From Luteimonas cucumeris (GTDB lineage: Bacteria; Pseudomonadota; Gammaproteobacteria; Xanthomonadales; Xanthomonadaceae), in NCBI RefSeq assembly GCF_007830035.1, contig NZ_VLKN01000001.1, positions 558,001-622,000 on the forward strand: 64,000 bases of DNA. The letters are read 5' to 3'. The first letter of the stretch is position 1. The number at the start of each line of letters is the position of its first letter. A program made the position numbers and the translations under genes. Shown here one piece after another: positions 33,598 to 42,634 of the stretch. The notes beneath the pieces were generated by a model. The model saw only the letters and a list, made by a program, of their open reading frames with translations. It did not search any database and was not told where the DNA came from.

Positions 33598-35445
33598 TCA
33601 CTTCCCCCAGAACATGATGTTGACCGCCAGCACCGCGATCATCGTGTAGACCAGCGACAGCGGGCCGCCGACGCGCCACAGGTCCTTCGAGGTGTAGCCG
33701 GCGGGGCCGGTGATCATCGACATCACCGGATTGGACGCGGTCATGAAGTTGTTGGAAGCAGACAGCGCCACGATCAGCGCGAATGCGGTCGGGTTGCCGC
33801 CTGCGGCGAGCGCGAGGTTGACCGCCATCGGCACCATCACGATGGTCGCGCCGACGTGGCTGATCACCAGCGAGAACAGCGTGGTCAATATCGCCACGGC
33901 CAGTTCGATCGCCCATACCGGCATGCCTTCGGGCAATCGGGCGAGGGTGTGCCCTGCGACCCAGGCCGCGGCGCCGCTGGAGTCCATCGCCCAGCCCAGC
34001 GGGATCAGGCAGGCCATCAGGAACACGGTCTTCCAGTTGATCGCGCCGTAGGCCTCGTCCATGTTCAGCACGCCGGCGATCAGCATGCCGGCCACGCCGG
34101 TCATCAGCGCGATCGACACCGGGATGCGCGAGCTCAGCGCCAGCAGCATGGTGATGGCGAAGATCGACATCGCGATCTTGAACTTGTGCGGGCGCTGCTC
34201 GCCCTTCGGATAGTCGGTGACGACCACGAAGTCCTTGTCGGACGCCGCCTGCCCGAGGTCCTGCCAGATGCTGTGCAGCACCAGCATGTCGCCGGCGCGC
34301 AGTGGCAGCTGGCGCACGTTGTCGCGCAGCACTTCCTTGTCGCGGTTGACCGCCAGCAGGCTGATGCCGTGCTTCTTGCGCAGCTGCAGGTCCGCCGAGG
34401 TCTTGCCGATGAACTTCGAGGTCGGTGGCACCACCGCTTCGGAAATACCGGCGCGGCTGGGGTTGAACAGGTCGCGGAACTCGCGCAGCCGCGTGCTCAT
34501 GCGCAGGAACTGGTTCTGCGCGAAATCGGCGACTTGCTGGCGCGGGCCCATCGCGCCGATCACGCTGCCGACCCAGATGCGCGCGTCCGCCGGTGGCGCC
34601 AGCCGCGATTCGTTGCCGGTCTTCAGTGCCAACAGCAGCGGCGCGTCGTGCAGGGCTTCGGCCTCGCCCAGCGACATGCCGACCAGCGGGCTGTCGGCGC
34701 TGACGGTGAGTTCGAACACGTCGCCTTCGATGCCGTAGGCGCGCGCGAAATAGCTTTCGGTGCGCGCCGGCGTCACGCCGCCGTCGCCTTCGTCGCGCAG
34801 CCGCTTGTCGCCGAAATAACGGAAATACAGCAGCGATGCGCCGAGCAACGCCAGGCCGATCGGCAGCGGCGCGAACATGCGCAGCGGTTCCAGCGTGGCT
34901 GCACCGGACGGCAGGTTGCTGTTGGCCGAAACCAGCAGATCGTTGAGCAGGATCAGCGGCGAGTTGCCGACCATGGTCAGCGAGCCGCCCATGATGATCG
35001 CCGCGGCGATCGGCAGCAGCAGCCGCGACAGCGACAGGCCGGTGCGCGAGCTCAGCCGCGAGGCGACCGGCAGGTACAGCGCCATCACCGACGGGTTCTG
35101 CATGATCGAGGAATTGAGGCCGGCCACCGCGGTGGTCAGCAGCAGCAGTCGCTGTTCGGCGCCGCGCGCGCGGCGCAGCAGCCAGGCGGCAAGCCGGTTC
35201 AGCGCACCGGTGCGTTCCAGGCCCGCGCCGAGGATCATCGTCGAGATGACGCTCATCACCGCGCCGCCGGAGAAGCCGCCGAACAGGTCTTCCGGCGCGA
35301 CCAGGCCTGTCAGGCCGAGCAGCACCAGCACCACCAGCGCGACCACGTCGGCGCGGATGCGGTCGAACAGGAACAGCGCCATCGTCAGACCGACCAGCCC
35401 GAGCACGAGCTTCATGTCGGAGGTGAGGGTGAGGGCGCTTTCCAT
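33598..35445 (-). CDS. SLC13/DASS-type anion transporter with TrkA-C domains
   Basis: 615 residues. About a dozen hydrophobic helices in two groups flank two RCK/TrkA-C domains (GDVFELTVSADSPLVGMSLG near residues 210-290, and VVPPTSKFIGKTSADLQLRK near 300-385). The C-terminal motif SNNFMTASNPVMSMITGPAG is typical of citrate/sulfate/dicarboxylate permeases of the DASS family. The TrkA-C domains suggest gating by a small ligand. The substrate is unclear: sulfate, citrate or another anion. It is the chromosomal gene next to the cassette array. Confidence 0.87.
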   Translation of the reverse strand: MESALTLTSDMKLVLGLVGLTMALFLFDRIRADVVALVVLVLLGLTGLVAPEDLFGGFSGGAVMSVISTMILGAGLERTGALNRLAAWLLRRARGAEQRLLLLTTAVAGLNSSIMQNPSVMALYLPVASRLSSRTGLSLSRLLLPIAAAIIMGGSLTMVGNSPLILLNDLLVSANSNLPSGAATLEPLRMFAPLPIGLALLGASLLYFRYFGDKRLRDEGDGGVTPARTESYFARAYGIEGDVFELTVSADSPLVGMSLGEAEALHDAPLLLALKTGNESRLAPPADARIWVGSVIGAMGPRQQVADFAQNQFLRMSTRLREFRDLFNPSRAGISEAVVPPTSKFIGKTSADLQLRKKHGISLLAVNRDKEVLRDNVRQLPLRAGDMLVLHSIWQDLGQAASDKDFVVVTDYPKGEQRPHKFKIAMSIFAITMLLALSSRIPVSIALMTGVAGMLIAGVLNMDEAYGAINWKTVFLMACLIPLGWAMDSSGAAAWVAGHTLARLPEGMPVWAIELAVAILTTLFSLVISHVGATIVMVPMAVNLALAAGGNPTAFALIVALSASNNFMTASNPVMSMITGPAGYTSKDLWRVGGPLSLVYTMIAVLAVNIMFWGK

Positions 35446-35579
35446 GCGGCTCAGGGCTGAGTATGGAAGTTGGAGGACGGGAAGCGGGCCGGACCGGCGT
35501 GGACGCTGCGGCTTCTCAGCCCTGGGCCATCAGCCTTCTGCGTCGTACCGGAATCCATGTCCCCACTTGTCTCCACGGT

Positions 35580-36311
35580 TCAGTCGATCCGCTCATACAG
35601 CAGGTCGAACACTTCATGGCCCAGTCGCTGGCCGCGCGATTCGAAATGCGTCTGCGGTCGCCACGGCGGCCGCGCCACGTGTCCGCGTGCTCCGGCCTGG
35701 TTGCGCAGTCCAACAGTGGCATCGAGCACGTCCCACATCTGCTCGGCATAGTCCTGCCAATCGGTCGCCAGGTGCAAGCGGCCGCCGACTGCCAGCTTGC
35801 GCGCCAGCAGCGCGGCGAATCCCGGCTGCAGCAGGCGGCGCTTGTTGTGGCGCTTCTTGTGCCAGGGATCGGGGAAGTAGATGCGGACTTCGTCGAGCGA
35901 TCCGTCGGCGATGTCGTTGTCGAGCACTTCGACGGCGTCGTGGTGGTAGAGGCGGACGTGGTCGCTGCCGTCCTCGGCCAGTGCGTTCAGCAGGCGGCCC
36001 ACGCCGGGCGCGTGCACTTCGATGCCGATGTAGTCGCGCGTCGGATCGTGGCCAGCGGCGAAGCGCAGCGCTTCGCCATTGCCGAAGCCTATTTCCAGCA
36101 CGCGCGGCGCATGGCGCCCGAACACGGCGTCGAAATCGCGGGGCGTGCCGCGGTTTTCCGGCGGTATGTAGTCCAGGCCGAAGCGCGGCCACAACTCATC
36201 GAAGGCGCGCTGCTGTGCCGGGGTGAAGCGGCCCTGACGCAGCACGAAGCTGCGCACGTTGCGGCGGCCTTCCTGTTGCGTGTACGGCTTCTTTTGCAGC
36301 GACTCGATCAT
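35580..36311 (-). CDS. trmB: tRNA (guanine(46)-N7)-methyltransferase
   Basis: 243 residues. SAM-binding [16 protein letters not shown] is followed by [18 protein letters not shown] and the TrmB signature [20 protein letters not shown]. The C-terminus has [20 protein letters not shown]. It places m7G at position 46 in the variable loop of tRNAs. The start codon lies 19 bp after the thiG stop, so the two are co-transcribed. Confidence 0.97.
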   Translation of the reverse strand: MIESLQKKPYTQQEGRRNVRSFVLRQGRFTPAQQRAFDELWPRFGLDYIPPENRGTPRDFDAVFGRHAPRVLEIGFGNGEALRFAAGHDPTRDYIGIEVHAPGVGRLLNALAEDGSDHVRLYHHDAVEVLDNDIADGSLDEVRIYFPDPWHKKRHNKRRLLQPGFAALLARKLAVGGRLHLATDWQDYAEQMWDVLDATVGLRNQAGARGHVARPPWRPQTHFESRGQRLGHEVFDLLYERID

Positions 36312-36330
36312 GGAGGTGGGTTCGTCGCCC

Positions 36331-37125
36331 TCAACCGATCAGGCCGTCGAGCGGCGACGAGGCGCTGGCGTAGCGCTTGCGCGGAATGCGTCCGGCGCGG
36401 AACGCGGCGCGTCCTGCTTCGACCGCCAGTTTCATCGCCTGCGCCATCAGCACCGGATCGCGCGCGCCGGCGATGGCGGTGTTCATCAGCACGCCGTCGC
36501 AGCCCAGTTCCATCGCGATCGCGGCGTCCGATGCGGTGCCGACGCCGGCGTCGACGATGATCGGCACCTTCGCGTTCTCGATGATCTCGACCAGGTTCCA
36601 CTTGTTCTGGATGCCCAGGCCCGAGCCGATCGGCGCGGCCAGCGGCATCACCGCGACGCAGCCGATCTCTTCCAGGCGCTTGGCCAGGATCGGATCGTCG
36701 CTTGTGTAGACCATCACCTCGAAGCCGTCGGCGACCAGCTGTTCGGCTGCCTTCAGCGTCTGCACCACGTCCGGGAACAGCGTCTTCTGGTCGCCCAGCA
36801 CCTCGAGTTTGGTGAGGTTGTGGCCGTCGAGCAGTTCGCGCGCCAGCCGGCAGGTGCGCACCGCGTCCTCGGCGGTGTAGCAGCCGGCGGTGTTGGGCAG
36901 GATCGTGTACTTGTCCGGCGGCAACACGTCGAGCAGGTTCGGCTCGCCGGGATTCTGGCCAATGTTGGTGCGACGGATCGCAACGGTGACGATCTGCGCG
37001 CCGGCGGCATCGGTGGCGCGGCGCGTTTCGTCGAGATCCTTGAACTTGCCGGTGCCGGTGAGCAGGCGCGAGCGATAGGTCTTTCCGGCGATCACCAGCG
37101 GATCGGATGAGGCTAAATCATTCAT
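36331..37125 (-). CDS. thiG: Thiazole synthase
   Basis: 264 residues beginning [20 protein letters not shown]. The Schiff-base Lys lies in [15 protein letters not shown], and the phosphate-binding loop [18 protein letters not shown] is intact. It builds the thiazole ring of thiamine from DXP, dehydroglycine and the thiocarboxylate of ThiS. thiS is normally directly upstream; here 697 bp including a repeat array separates them. Confidence 0.97.
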   Translation of the reverse strand: MNDLASSDPLVIAGKTYRSRLLTGTGKFKDLDETRRATDAAGAQIVTVAIRRTNIGQNPGEPNLLDVLPPDKYTILPNTAGCYTAEDAVRTCRLARELLDGHNLTKLEVLGDQKTLFPDVVQTLKAAEQLVADGFEVMVYTSDDPILAKRLEEIGCVAVMPLAAPIGSGLGIQNKWNLVEIIENAKVPIIVDAGVGTASDAAIAMELGCDGVLMNTAIAGARDPVLMAQAMKLAVEAGRAAFRAGRIPRKRYASASSPLDGLIG

Positions 37126-37446
37126 TCACGGATTATGTCGGATGGCGTCGTGTTTGTGATGCATCGCGCGGCTGCGTCCGCCCGCGCGATCACCGCGCAG
37201 TCATCCTCGGGATGCCCGTGGCTGCAGGACCTGCCGGCAGTGAATCCGATGCCTGCCGGCGATGGATGCGGCACGTGCATCGGCTTGAGCCGTCGACGCG
37301 CGATGTGAGGTGGAAGGTCGCCTGGTTGGCAGTGCCGCCAGCACGGCTGTCGTTCCTTTTCGTTGCGAAGCTATCCCACGGAGAACGACGCGCCACGCGT
37401 GCGCCTGCCGGATCGGGCGGAGGCGCCACGCCGCATGCCGCCGGCG
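37126..37446. other. Gene-free part of the thiS-thiG gap
   Basis: No coding region or RNA gene is supported here. The sequence just upstream of thiG contains a CATAAT hexamer on the minus strand (37132-37137), close to the start codon, which might belong to a private thiG promoter but has no clear -35 partner. Confidence 0.5.
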
Positions 37447-37672
37447 AAGAAGTCCCTCGGAAGGAGCTGTCGACCCCCTCGGCCGGGACAAAAAGTCTCG
37501 CGCGAGGGGCGACCCACCCTCTCGATCGGGGCAAAAAGTCTCGTGCGAGGGGCGAACCACCCTCTCGGTCGGGGCAAAAAGTCCCGTGCGAGGGGCAACC
37601 CACCCCTTCGGCCGGGACAAAAAGTCTCGTGCGAGAGGCGATCCACCCTCTCGGCCGGGGCAAAAAGTCGAA
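37447..37672. repeat. Six tandem 43-bp repeats between thiS and thiG
   Basis: The anchor AAAAAGTC recurs at 37490, 37533, 37576, 37619 and 37662, exactly 43 bp apart; a degenerate copy (AAGAAGTC) lies one period earlier at 37447. Each unit carries GC-rich arms able to pair (for example CGAGAGG with CCTCTCG), and on the minus strand a TTTTT tract follows a CTCG-CA-CGAG stem. The 43-bp period is not a multiple of three, so peptide repeats appear only after three units and coding is unlikely. The region 37673-37822 downstream in plus orientation holds no recognisable gene. Confidence 0.9.
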
Positions 37673-37822
37673 CTCGTGGACCTTCGCGGGCCCGCACGAA
37701 GCGCTGCCAGCTCCTGCGGCTGACGAACGCCAGGCCTGCAGCGCGGGCCGAAGTGGCATGCCTGGGCGGGATGGCGCAGCGTGATAGGGATGCGCGCCGG
37801 ACCTGCAGAGCCTGCGAATGGC

Positions 37823-38026
37823 TCAACCGCCGCCAAGCGCGTGCACGATCTCGACCCTGTCGCCGGGCTGCAGGCGGTGTTCGCCGTGGCGCCCGCGCGG
37901 CACGATCTCGCCATTGACCTCGACCGCGACGCGGCGTTCGCCCAGGTCCTGTTCCAGCAGCAGTGCGGTGATGGTGCGGGTGCTGTCCGACAGCGACACG
38001 ACGTCGCCATTCAAGTAGATGTCCAT
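37823..38026 (-). CDS. thiS: Sulfur carrier protein for thiazole synthesis
   Basis: 67 residues from the ATG at 38026. The beta-grasp protein (MDIYLNGDVVSLSDSTRTIT) ends in HALGGG; its C-terminal Gly-Gly is adenylated and turned into a thiocarboxylate that donates sulfur to ThiG. Small size and tail match ThiS. No thiamine-pyrophosphate riboswitch is seen upstream. Confidence 0.93.
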   Translation of the reverse strand: MDIYLNGDVVSLSDSTRTITALLLEQDLGERRVAVEVNGEIVPRGRHGEHRLQPGDRVEIVHALGGG

Positions 38027-38202
38027 GCCGCCATTGTCGCGCGTCGTGCGCGGATCCGCGCGGTGTTTGCGGCCGGCCATGCCCCATTGGTCAGGCTTGA
38101 GCGGGGCCACCCTTCGTGAAACGATGCGGCACCATCCGGTGTCGTATTGACGGTTCGCAGCCGATTCTGGTCCGGATCGACCACTTCCAGGGAGAGAAGC
38201 CA

Positions 38203-40041
38203 ATGAAATCATCCAGGCCCGTGCGTAGCTTGATTGCCGCCGCGCTCGCTGTTGCCGCTGCGCCGGCGCTGGCGCAGTCGCCGACCTATTCGCAGACCGT
38301 GTTCTTCGGCGACAGCCTGACCGACGGCGGCTTCTTCCGGCCGCTGCTGCCGCCGGAATCGCAGCCGTTCATTGGCCAGTTCACCACCAACCCGGGCTGG
38401 GTCTGGTCGCAGTACCTGGCCGACTACTACGGCACCAATGGTGCCGCCAACGGCAACGGCCAGACCGGCGACAACTACGCGGTCGGCGGTGCGATGGTCG
38501 GTACCGACCGGACGGGCGATCTCGGGCCGACGCCGTCGCTGGCGACGCAGATGAACAATTACCTCGCCAGCACCGGCGGCCGTGCCAATCCGGACGCGCT
38601 GTATACCGTCTGGGGCGGCGCCAACGACCTGTTCTCGATCACCGATCCGGCGCAGGCGCCGGCGGTCATCGGCGCGGCGGTCACCGCACAGGCCGGCATC
38701 GTCGGCACGCTGCAGAATGCCGGCGCGCGCTACGTGCTGGTGCCAAACATTCCCGACCTCGGGCTGACCCCGGCCTTCACCGCGCAGGGCAGGGTGGCGC
38801 AGGGCACCGCGCTGGCCACCGCCTACAACAATGCGCTGTACGGCGCGCTCGGCAGCGCCGGACTGCGGGTGATCCCGGTCAATGCGTTCTCCTTCCTGCG
38901 TGAAGCGGTCGCCAATCCCGGCCTGTACGGTTTCCGCAATGTCACCGGTACCGCCTGCCAGCCGCAGATCACCGCGCAGTCGCTGACCTGCAATCCCGGC
39001 ACCTACGCCAGCCCGGATGCGGCCAGCGCCTACCTGTTCGCCGACGGCGTGCACCCGACCGTGGCCGCGCACCAGATGCTGAGCCAGCTGGCGGTGTCGG
39101 TGCTGGAAGGCCCGCGCCAGATCGCGTTGCTGCCGCGCTCGGCGGAAACCATCGGCCACGCCCGCGCCGACCGCGTCACCGAACACCTGGCCAGCGCGCG
39201 GCCGGAAGCCGACGGCATGGCCTGGTGGAGCGATCTGCGCGGCGACATCCAGCGCTTCGACAAGGGCAGCACCGGCGCCGGCTTCGACGGCGGCGGCCCG
39301 ACACTGATGTTCGGCATCGACTGGGCCCGCGCCAACCTGGTCTACGGCGCCTTCGCCGGTTATGGCCAGCAGAAGATCGATTTCGGCCATCGTGCCGGCG
39401 ACTTCGATCAGACCGACACCAGCATCGGCGGCTACTTCGGCTGGTACGGCGAGCAGGGCCTGTGGGCCGGCGCGCAGCTGAGCTACAGCCAGCTGTCGTT
39501 CGATGTCGACCGCAAGGTCCATATCGGGCCGGCCACGCGCATCCACCAGGGCTCGCCGGACGGCGACAACCTCAGCTTCGCCATCGACGGCGGCTGGGAG
39601 TTCGGTGACGACGCGTTGCGCCATGGCCCGGTCGTCGGCCTGCTGTCGCAGAGCATCGACGTCGACGGCTACGCCGAAAGCGACGCGTCGCTGTCCAGCT
39701 CGCTAGCCTTCCCCGAGCAGAGCCGCGATTCGCTGATCGGCAGCGTCGGCTACCGCGCCAGCTACGCGATCAACGCCAGCGTGCGTCCCTACGGACAGTT
39801 CTCCTGGAACCACGAGTTCGAGGAAGACGCCGAGGAAGTCTTCGGCCACGTGCAGTCGCTGCCCGGCACCGGCGACTACGCGGTCCCCGGGCTGGAGTTC
39901 GACCGCAACTACGGCACGTTGCTGATCGGCGCGGAGTCGAAGATGTTCGGACTCGACGCCAACATCGGCGCCAGCGTCACGGTCGGCCAGAGCGACGGGC
40001 ACGACGCCAGCCTGTTCATGAGCCTGCGCCGTCCGTTCTGA
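38203..40041 (+). CDS. GDSL-family autotransporter esterase (EstA-like)
   Basis: 612 residues from the ATG at 38203, with GGGAGAG upstream. After the signal peptide (cleaved near APALAQ) comes the SGNH hydrolase: FFGDSLTDGG with nucleophile Ser38, GGANDLF, and DGVHPTVAAHQML carrying the catalytic Asp and His. From about residue 330 a beta-barrel autotransporter domain follows (WWSDLRGDIQRFD, FGIDWARANLVYGAF) and ends in LRRPF with the terminal Phe needed for barrel assembly. It displays an esterase or lipase on the outer membrane, like EstA of pseudomonads. Confidence 0.93.
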   Translation: MKSSRPVRSLIAAALAVAAAPALAQSPTYSQTVFFGDSLTDGGFFRPLLPPESQPFIGQFTTNPGWVWSQYLADYYGTNGAANGNGQTGDNYAVGGAMVGTDRTGDLGPTPSLATQMNNYLASTGGRANPDALYTVWGGANDLFSITDPAQAPAVIGAAVTAQAGIVGTLQNAGARYVLVPNIPDLGLTPAFTAQGRVAQGTALATAYNNALYGALGSAGLRVIPVNAFSFLREAVANPGLYGFRNVTGTACQPQITAQSLTCNPGTYASPDAASAYLFADGVHPTVAAHQMLSQLAVSVLEGPRQIALLPRSAETIGHARADRVTEHLASARPEADGMAWWSDLRGDIQRFDKGSTGAGFDGGGPTLMFGIDWARANLVYGAFAGYGQQKIDFGHRAGDFDQTDTSIGGYFGWYGEQGLWAGAQLSYSQLSFDVDRKVHIGPATRIHQGSPDGDNLSFAIDGGWEFGDDALRHGPVVGLLSQSIDVDGYAESDASLSSSLAFPEQSRDSLIGSVGYRASYAINASVRPYGQFSWNHEFEEDAEEVFGHVQSLPGTGDYAVPGLEFDRNYGTLLIGAESKMFGLDANIGASVTVGQSDGHDASLFMSLRRPF

Positions 40042-40164
40042 TCGCAATGCCGCGGCGCCCGCGATGGGCGCCGCGCGCGCTGCGCGTCGGCTTGGCAGGC
40101 AGGCCCGGCATGAACGGGCGCCCGGTTTGCCGACGGCGGAATCACGCTAGAATCCGCTCCGCAG

Positions 40165-40238
40165 GCGGGTGTAGTTCAATGGTAGAACTGCAGCTTCCCA
40201 AGCTGCTAGCGTGGGTTCGATTCCCATCACCCGCTCCA
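40165..40238 (+). tRNA. tRNA-Gly (anticodon CCC)
   Basis: A full cloverleaf with encoded CCA. Acceptor stem GCGGGTG/CACCCGC, D-arm with AGTTCAATGGTAGAACT, anticodon loop TTCCCAA between GCAGC and GCTGC, and T-arm GTGGGTTCGATTCCCAT. The anticodon CCC reads GGG codons. No integrated element or att duplication is seen at its 3' end. Confidence 0.97.
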
Positions 40239-40290
40239 ACCCCTTATCGACGGCGACCCTGGTGTCGCCGTCGTTTTCTGCGGAGTCCGC

Positions 40291-40752
40291 ATGTCCGATG
40301 CGCTCGTCACCCTGGGTTGGCGCGAATGGGTGGCGCTGCCAGCATTGGGCGTTCCGCGACTGCGCGCCAAGATCGATACCGGCGCGCGCAGTTCGGCGCT
40401 GCATGTCGATGCGCAATGGCGCTTCGTCGAAGGCGGCGCGCCCTGGGTGGGCTTCCGGCTGACGCATGGCCGGGCGCGCGGCGTGGTGGTGGAAGCACAG
40501 GCGCCGATCCATGACGAGCGCGAAGTCGCCGATTCCGGCGGCCGTCGCGAACGGCGCGTGTTCCTGCGCACGCCGCTGCAGCTGGCCGGCTGCCAGCGCG
40601 AGATCGAAATCAACCTGACCAATCGCGGCGCCATGCTGTTCCCGATGCTGCTCGGCCGCACCGCCATGGCCGGCCTGTTCACCATCGATCCGGCAGGCTC
40701 GTTCCTGCACGGTCGTCCCCCCTTGCCGACTCCCCGCCCAGGCACCCCATGA
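40291..40752 (+). CDS. RimB-like putative retropepsin/zinc protease (RimK/LysX family partner)
   Basis: 153 residues. The aspartic-protease-like core [15 protein letters not shown] holds the DTGA motif, and [12 protein letters not shown] is the second conserved block. Proteins of this family sit beside rimK; in pseudomonads the RimB protease of the rimABK operon works with RimK in removing or limiting glutamate tails on ribosomal protein S6. Here the stop overlaps the rimK start (ATGA), which supports the same partnership. Confidence 0.82.
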   Translation: MSDALVTLGWREWVALPALGVPRLRAKIDTGARSSALHVDAQWRFVEGGAPWVGFRLTHGRARGVVVEAQAPIHDEREVADSGGRRERRVFLRTPLQLAGCQREIEINLTNRGAMLFPMLLGRTAMAGLFTIDPAGSFLHGRPPLPTPRPGTP

Positions 40753-41669
40753 AACTCGCCATCCTGTCCCGCAACGGCAAGCTGTATTCGACACGGCGCC
40801 TGGTCGAGGCCGCGCGCGAGCGCGGCCACACGGTGCGCGTGCTGGACCCGTTGCGCTGCTACATGCGCATCGCCAGCGACGGCTTCCAGATGCATTACAA
40901 GGGCCGTCAGCTGACCGATTACGACGCGGTGCTGCCGCGCATCGGCGCATCGATCACCCGCTACGGCACGGCCGTGCTGCGCCAGTTCGAACTGATGGGC
41001 AGCTACACGCCGAACGCCGCCGGCGCGGTGCTGCGCGCGCGCGACAAGCTGCGCAGCCATCAATTGCTCGCCGCGCAGGGCATCGACCTGCCGACCACGG
41101 TGTTCGGCGACAACCCGGACGACACGGTCGACCTGCTGTCGATGCTGGGTCCGCCGCCGCATGTCATCAAGCTCAACGAGGGCACCCAGGGCGCGGGCGT
41201 GATGCTGACCGAGAAGCCTTCGGCGTCGCGTGGCGTGATCGAGGCGCTGCGCGGCCTGTACGCGAATTTCCTGGTGCAGGAATTCATCGCCGAAGCCAAG
41301 GGCGCGGACCTGCGCTGCTTCGTGGTCGGCGGCCAGGTGGTGGCGGCGATGCGTCGCCAGGCCGAACAGGGCGAATTCCGTTCCAACCTGCATCGTGGCG
41401 GCACGGCCGAGCCGGCGACCGCCGATGCCGCCGAGCAGGCCGCGGCGGTGCGGGCGGCGAAGGTGCTGGGCCTGGGCGTGGCCGGCGTGGACCTGCTGCA
41501 GTCCGATCGCGGGCCACTGATCCTCGAGGTCAATTCGTCGCCGGGGCTGGAAGGCATCGAAACGGCCAGCGGCATCGATATCGCAGGAAAAATCGTCGAT
41601 TACGTTGCCAAAAGCCAGCGCAAGCATCATGCCTCCCGGCGCTCGGGTGCTGCTTCGAATTCGAAATAA
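40749..41669 (+). CDS. rimK: Ribosomal protein S6 glutamate ligase (ATP-grasp)
   Basis: 306 residues, close to E. coli RimK (300). It begins [23 protein letters not shown]-grasp features are [39 protein letters not shown] and [20 protein letters not shown] with the metal-binding Glu and Asn. It adds glutamates to the S6 C-terminus and makes poly-glutamate in vitro. Coupled to the upstream RimB-like gene. Confidence 0.95.
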   Translation: MKLAILSRNGKLYSTRRLVEAARERGHTVRVLDPLRCYMRIASDGFQMHYKGRQLTDYDAVLPRIGASITRYGTAVLRQFELMGSYTPNAAGAVLRARDKLRSHQLLAAQGIDLPTTVFGDNPDDTVDLLSMLGPPPHVIKLNEGTQGAGVMLTEKPSASRGVIEALRGLYANFLVQEFIAEAKGADLRCFVVGGQVVAAMRRQAEQGEFRSNLHRGGTAEPATADAAEQAAAVRAAKVLGLGVAGVDLLQSDRGPLILEVNSSPGLEGIETASGIDIAGKIVDYVAKSQRKHHASRRSGAASNSK

Positions 41670-41804
41670 CAAATACTTAACAGTTGGTTTAACTGCCCTT
41701 TAATCGCTTCCCGCGTAGCTTAGTCCGGACCGAAATCCTGTCTCCTCCCTGGTTGGACTATCCCGGTCGGAAAGCAGAATTACGGTAATCGGGGCAGTAC
41801 TTTT

Positions 41805-41836
41805 CGCCCAAGCGGCCAACACCGCTTGGGCTTTTT
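41805..41836 (+). terminator. Intrinsic terminator downstream of rimK
   Basis: GCCCAAGCGG/CCGCTTGGGC stem (41806-41815 with 41822-41831) with a CCAACA loop, followed by TTTTTG. It separates rimK from the two-component operon; the remaining 281 bp gap holds no gene. Confidence 0.88.
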
Positions 41837-41950
41837 GTTGCCCCGCGCGGCATCATCGGAGCGTCCAGTGCCTTGTGCCAGAATGCCGGTCGATCATCGG
41901 AACTGGCCACGCCGGTTCCGGTCGAAACCCATTCACTTCCGGACAGCCTG

Positions 41951-42634
41951 ATGCGAATTCTCGTCATCGAAGACAACCAGGACATCGCCGCCAACCTTGG
42001 CGACTATCTCGAAGATCGCGGCCACACCGTCGACTTCGCCGCCGACGGCGTCACCGGACTGCACCTGGCGGTGGTCAACGACTTCGATGCGATCGTGCTC
42101 GACCTCAACCTGCCGGGCCTCGATGGCCTTGAGGTCTGCCGCAAGCTGCGCAACGAGGCGCGCAAACAGACGCCGGTACTGATGCTGACCGCGCGCGACA
42201 GCCTCGACAACAAGCTGGCCGGCTTCGATTCCGGTGCCGACGACTATCTGATCAAGCCGTTCGCGCTGCAGGAAGTGGAAGTGCGCCTGAACGCGTTGTC
42301 GCGCCGTGGCCGCGGCGTGCAGACGCGCGTGCTGGAAGTGGCCGACCTGGAATACAACCTCGACACGCTGGAAGTGCGCCGAGAAGGCAAGCTGCTGCAG
42401 CTCAACCCGACCGCGCTGAAGATCCTGCAGGCGCTGATGGAAGCCTCGCCGGCGGTGGTCACGCGCCAGGAGCTGGAAACCCGCGTCTGGGGCGAGGAAC
42501 TGCCCGATTCGGATTCGTTGCGCGTGCACATCCATGGCCTGCGCGCGGTGGTCGACAAGCCGTTCCCGACGCAGCTGATCCAGACCCGCCACGGCATCGG
42601 CTACCGCATCGCCGAGCCCGATGCCGGCGCCTGA
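41951..42634 (+). CDS. OmpR-family response regulator
   Basis: 227 residues from the ATG at 41951. The receiver domain starts MRILVIEDNQDIAANLGDYL and has phospho-acceptor Asp51 in AIVLDLNLPG, with Lys in DYLIKPFAL. The C-terminal winged helix ends with SLRVHIHGLRAVVDKPFP. It is followed by its sensor kinase with a 14-bp overlap. The closest general type is PhoP/QseB-like. Target genes unknown. Confidence 0.92.
   Translation: MRILVIEDNQDIAANLGDYLEDRGHTVDFAADGVTGLHLAVVNDFDAIVLDLNLPGLDGLEVCRKLRNEARKQTPVLMLTARDSLDNKLAGFDSGADDYLIKPFALQEVEVRLNALSRRGRGVQTRVLEVADLEYNLDTLEVRREGKLLQLNPTALKILQALMEASPAVVTRQELETRVWGEELPDSDSLRVHIHGLRAVVDKPFPTQLIQTRHGIGYRIAEPDAGA

Noticed and set aside
37447-37672. CRISPR array
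   Set aside because: The whole 43-bp unit is conserved with no variable spacers, no cas genes are near, and unit boundaries do not separate repeat from spacer.
37447-37672. Repetitive protein encoded by the 43-bp repeats
   Set aside because: Open frames exist on both strands through the array, but the 43-bp period shifts the frame at each unit, no ribosome binding site or conserved start is present, and the frames reflect GC bias.
40165-40238. Integrated element at the tRNA-Gly 3' end
   Set aside because: No integrase, no duplicated tRNA end and no composition change follow the tRNA.
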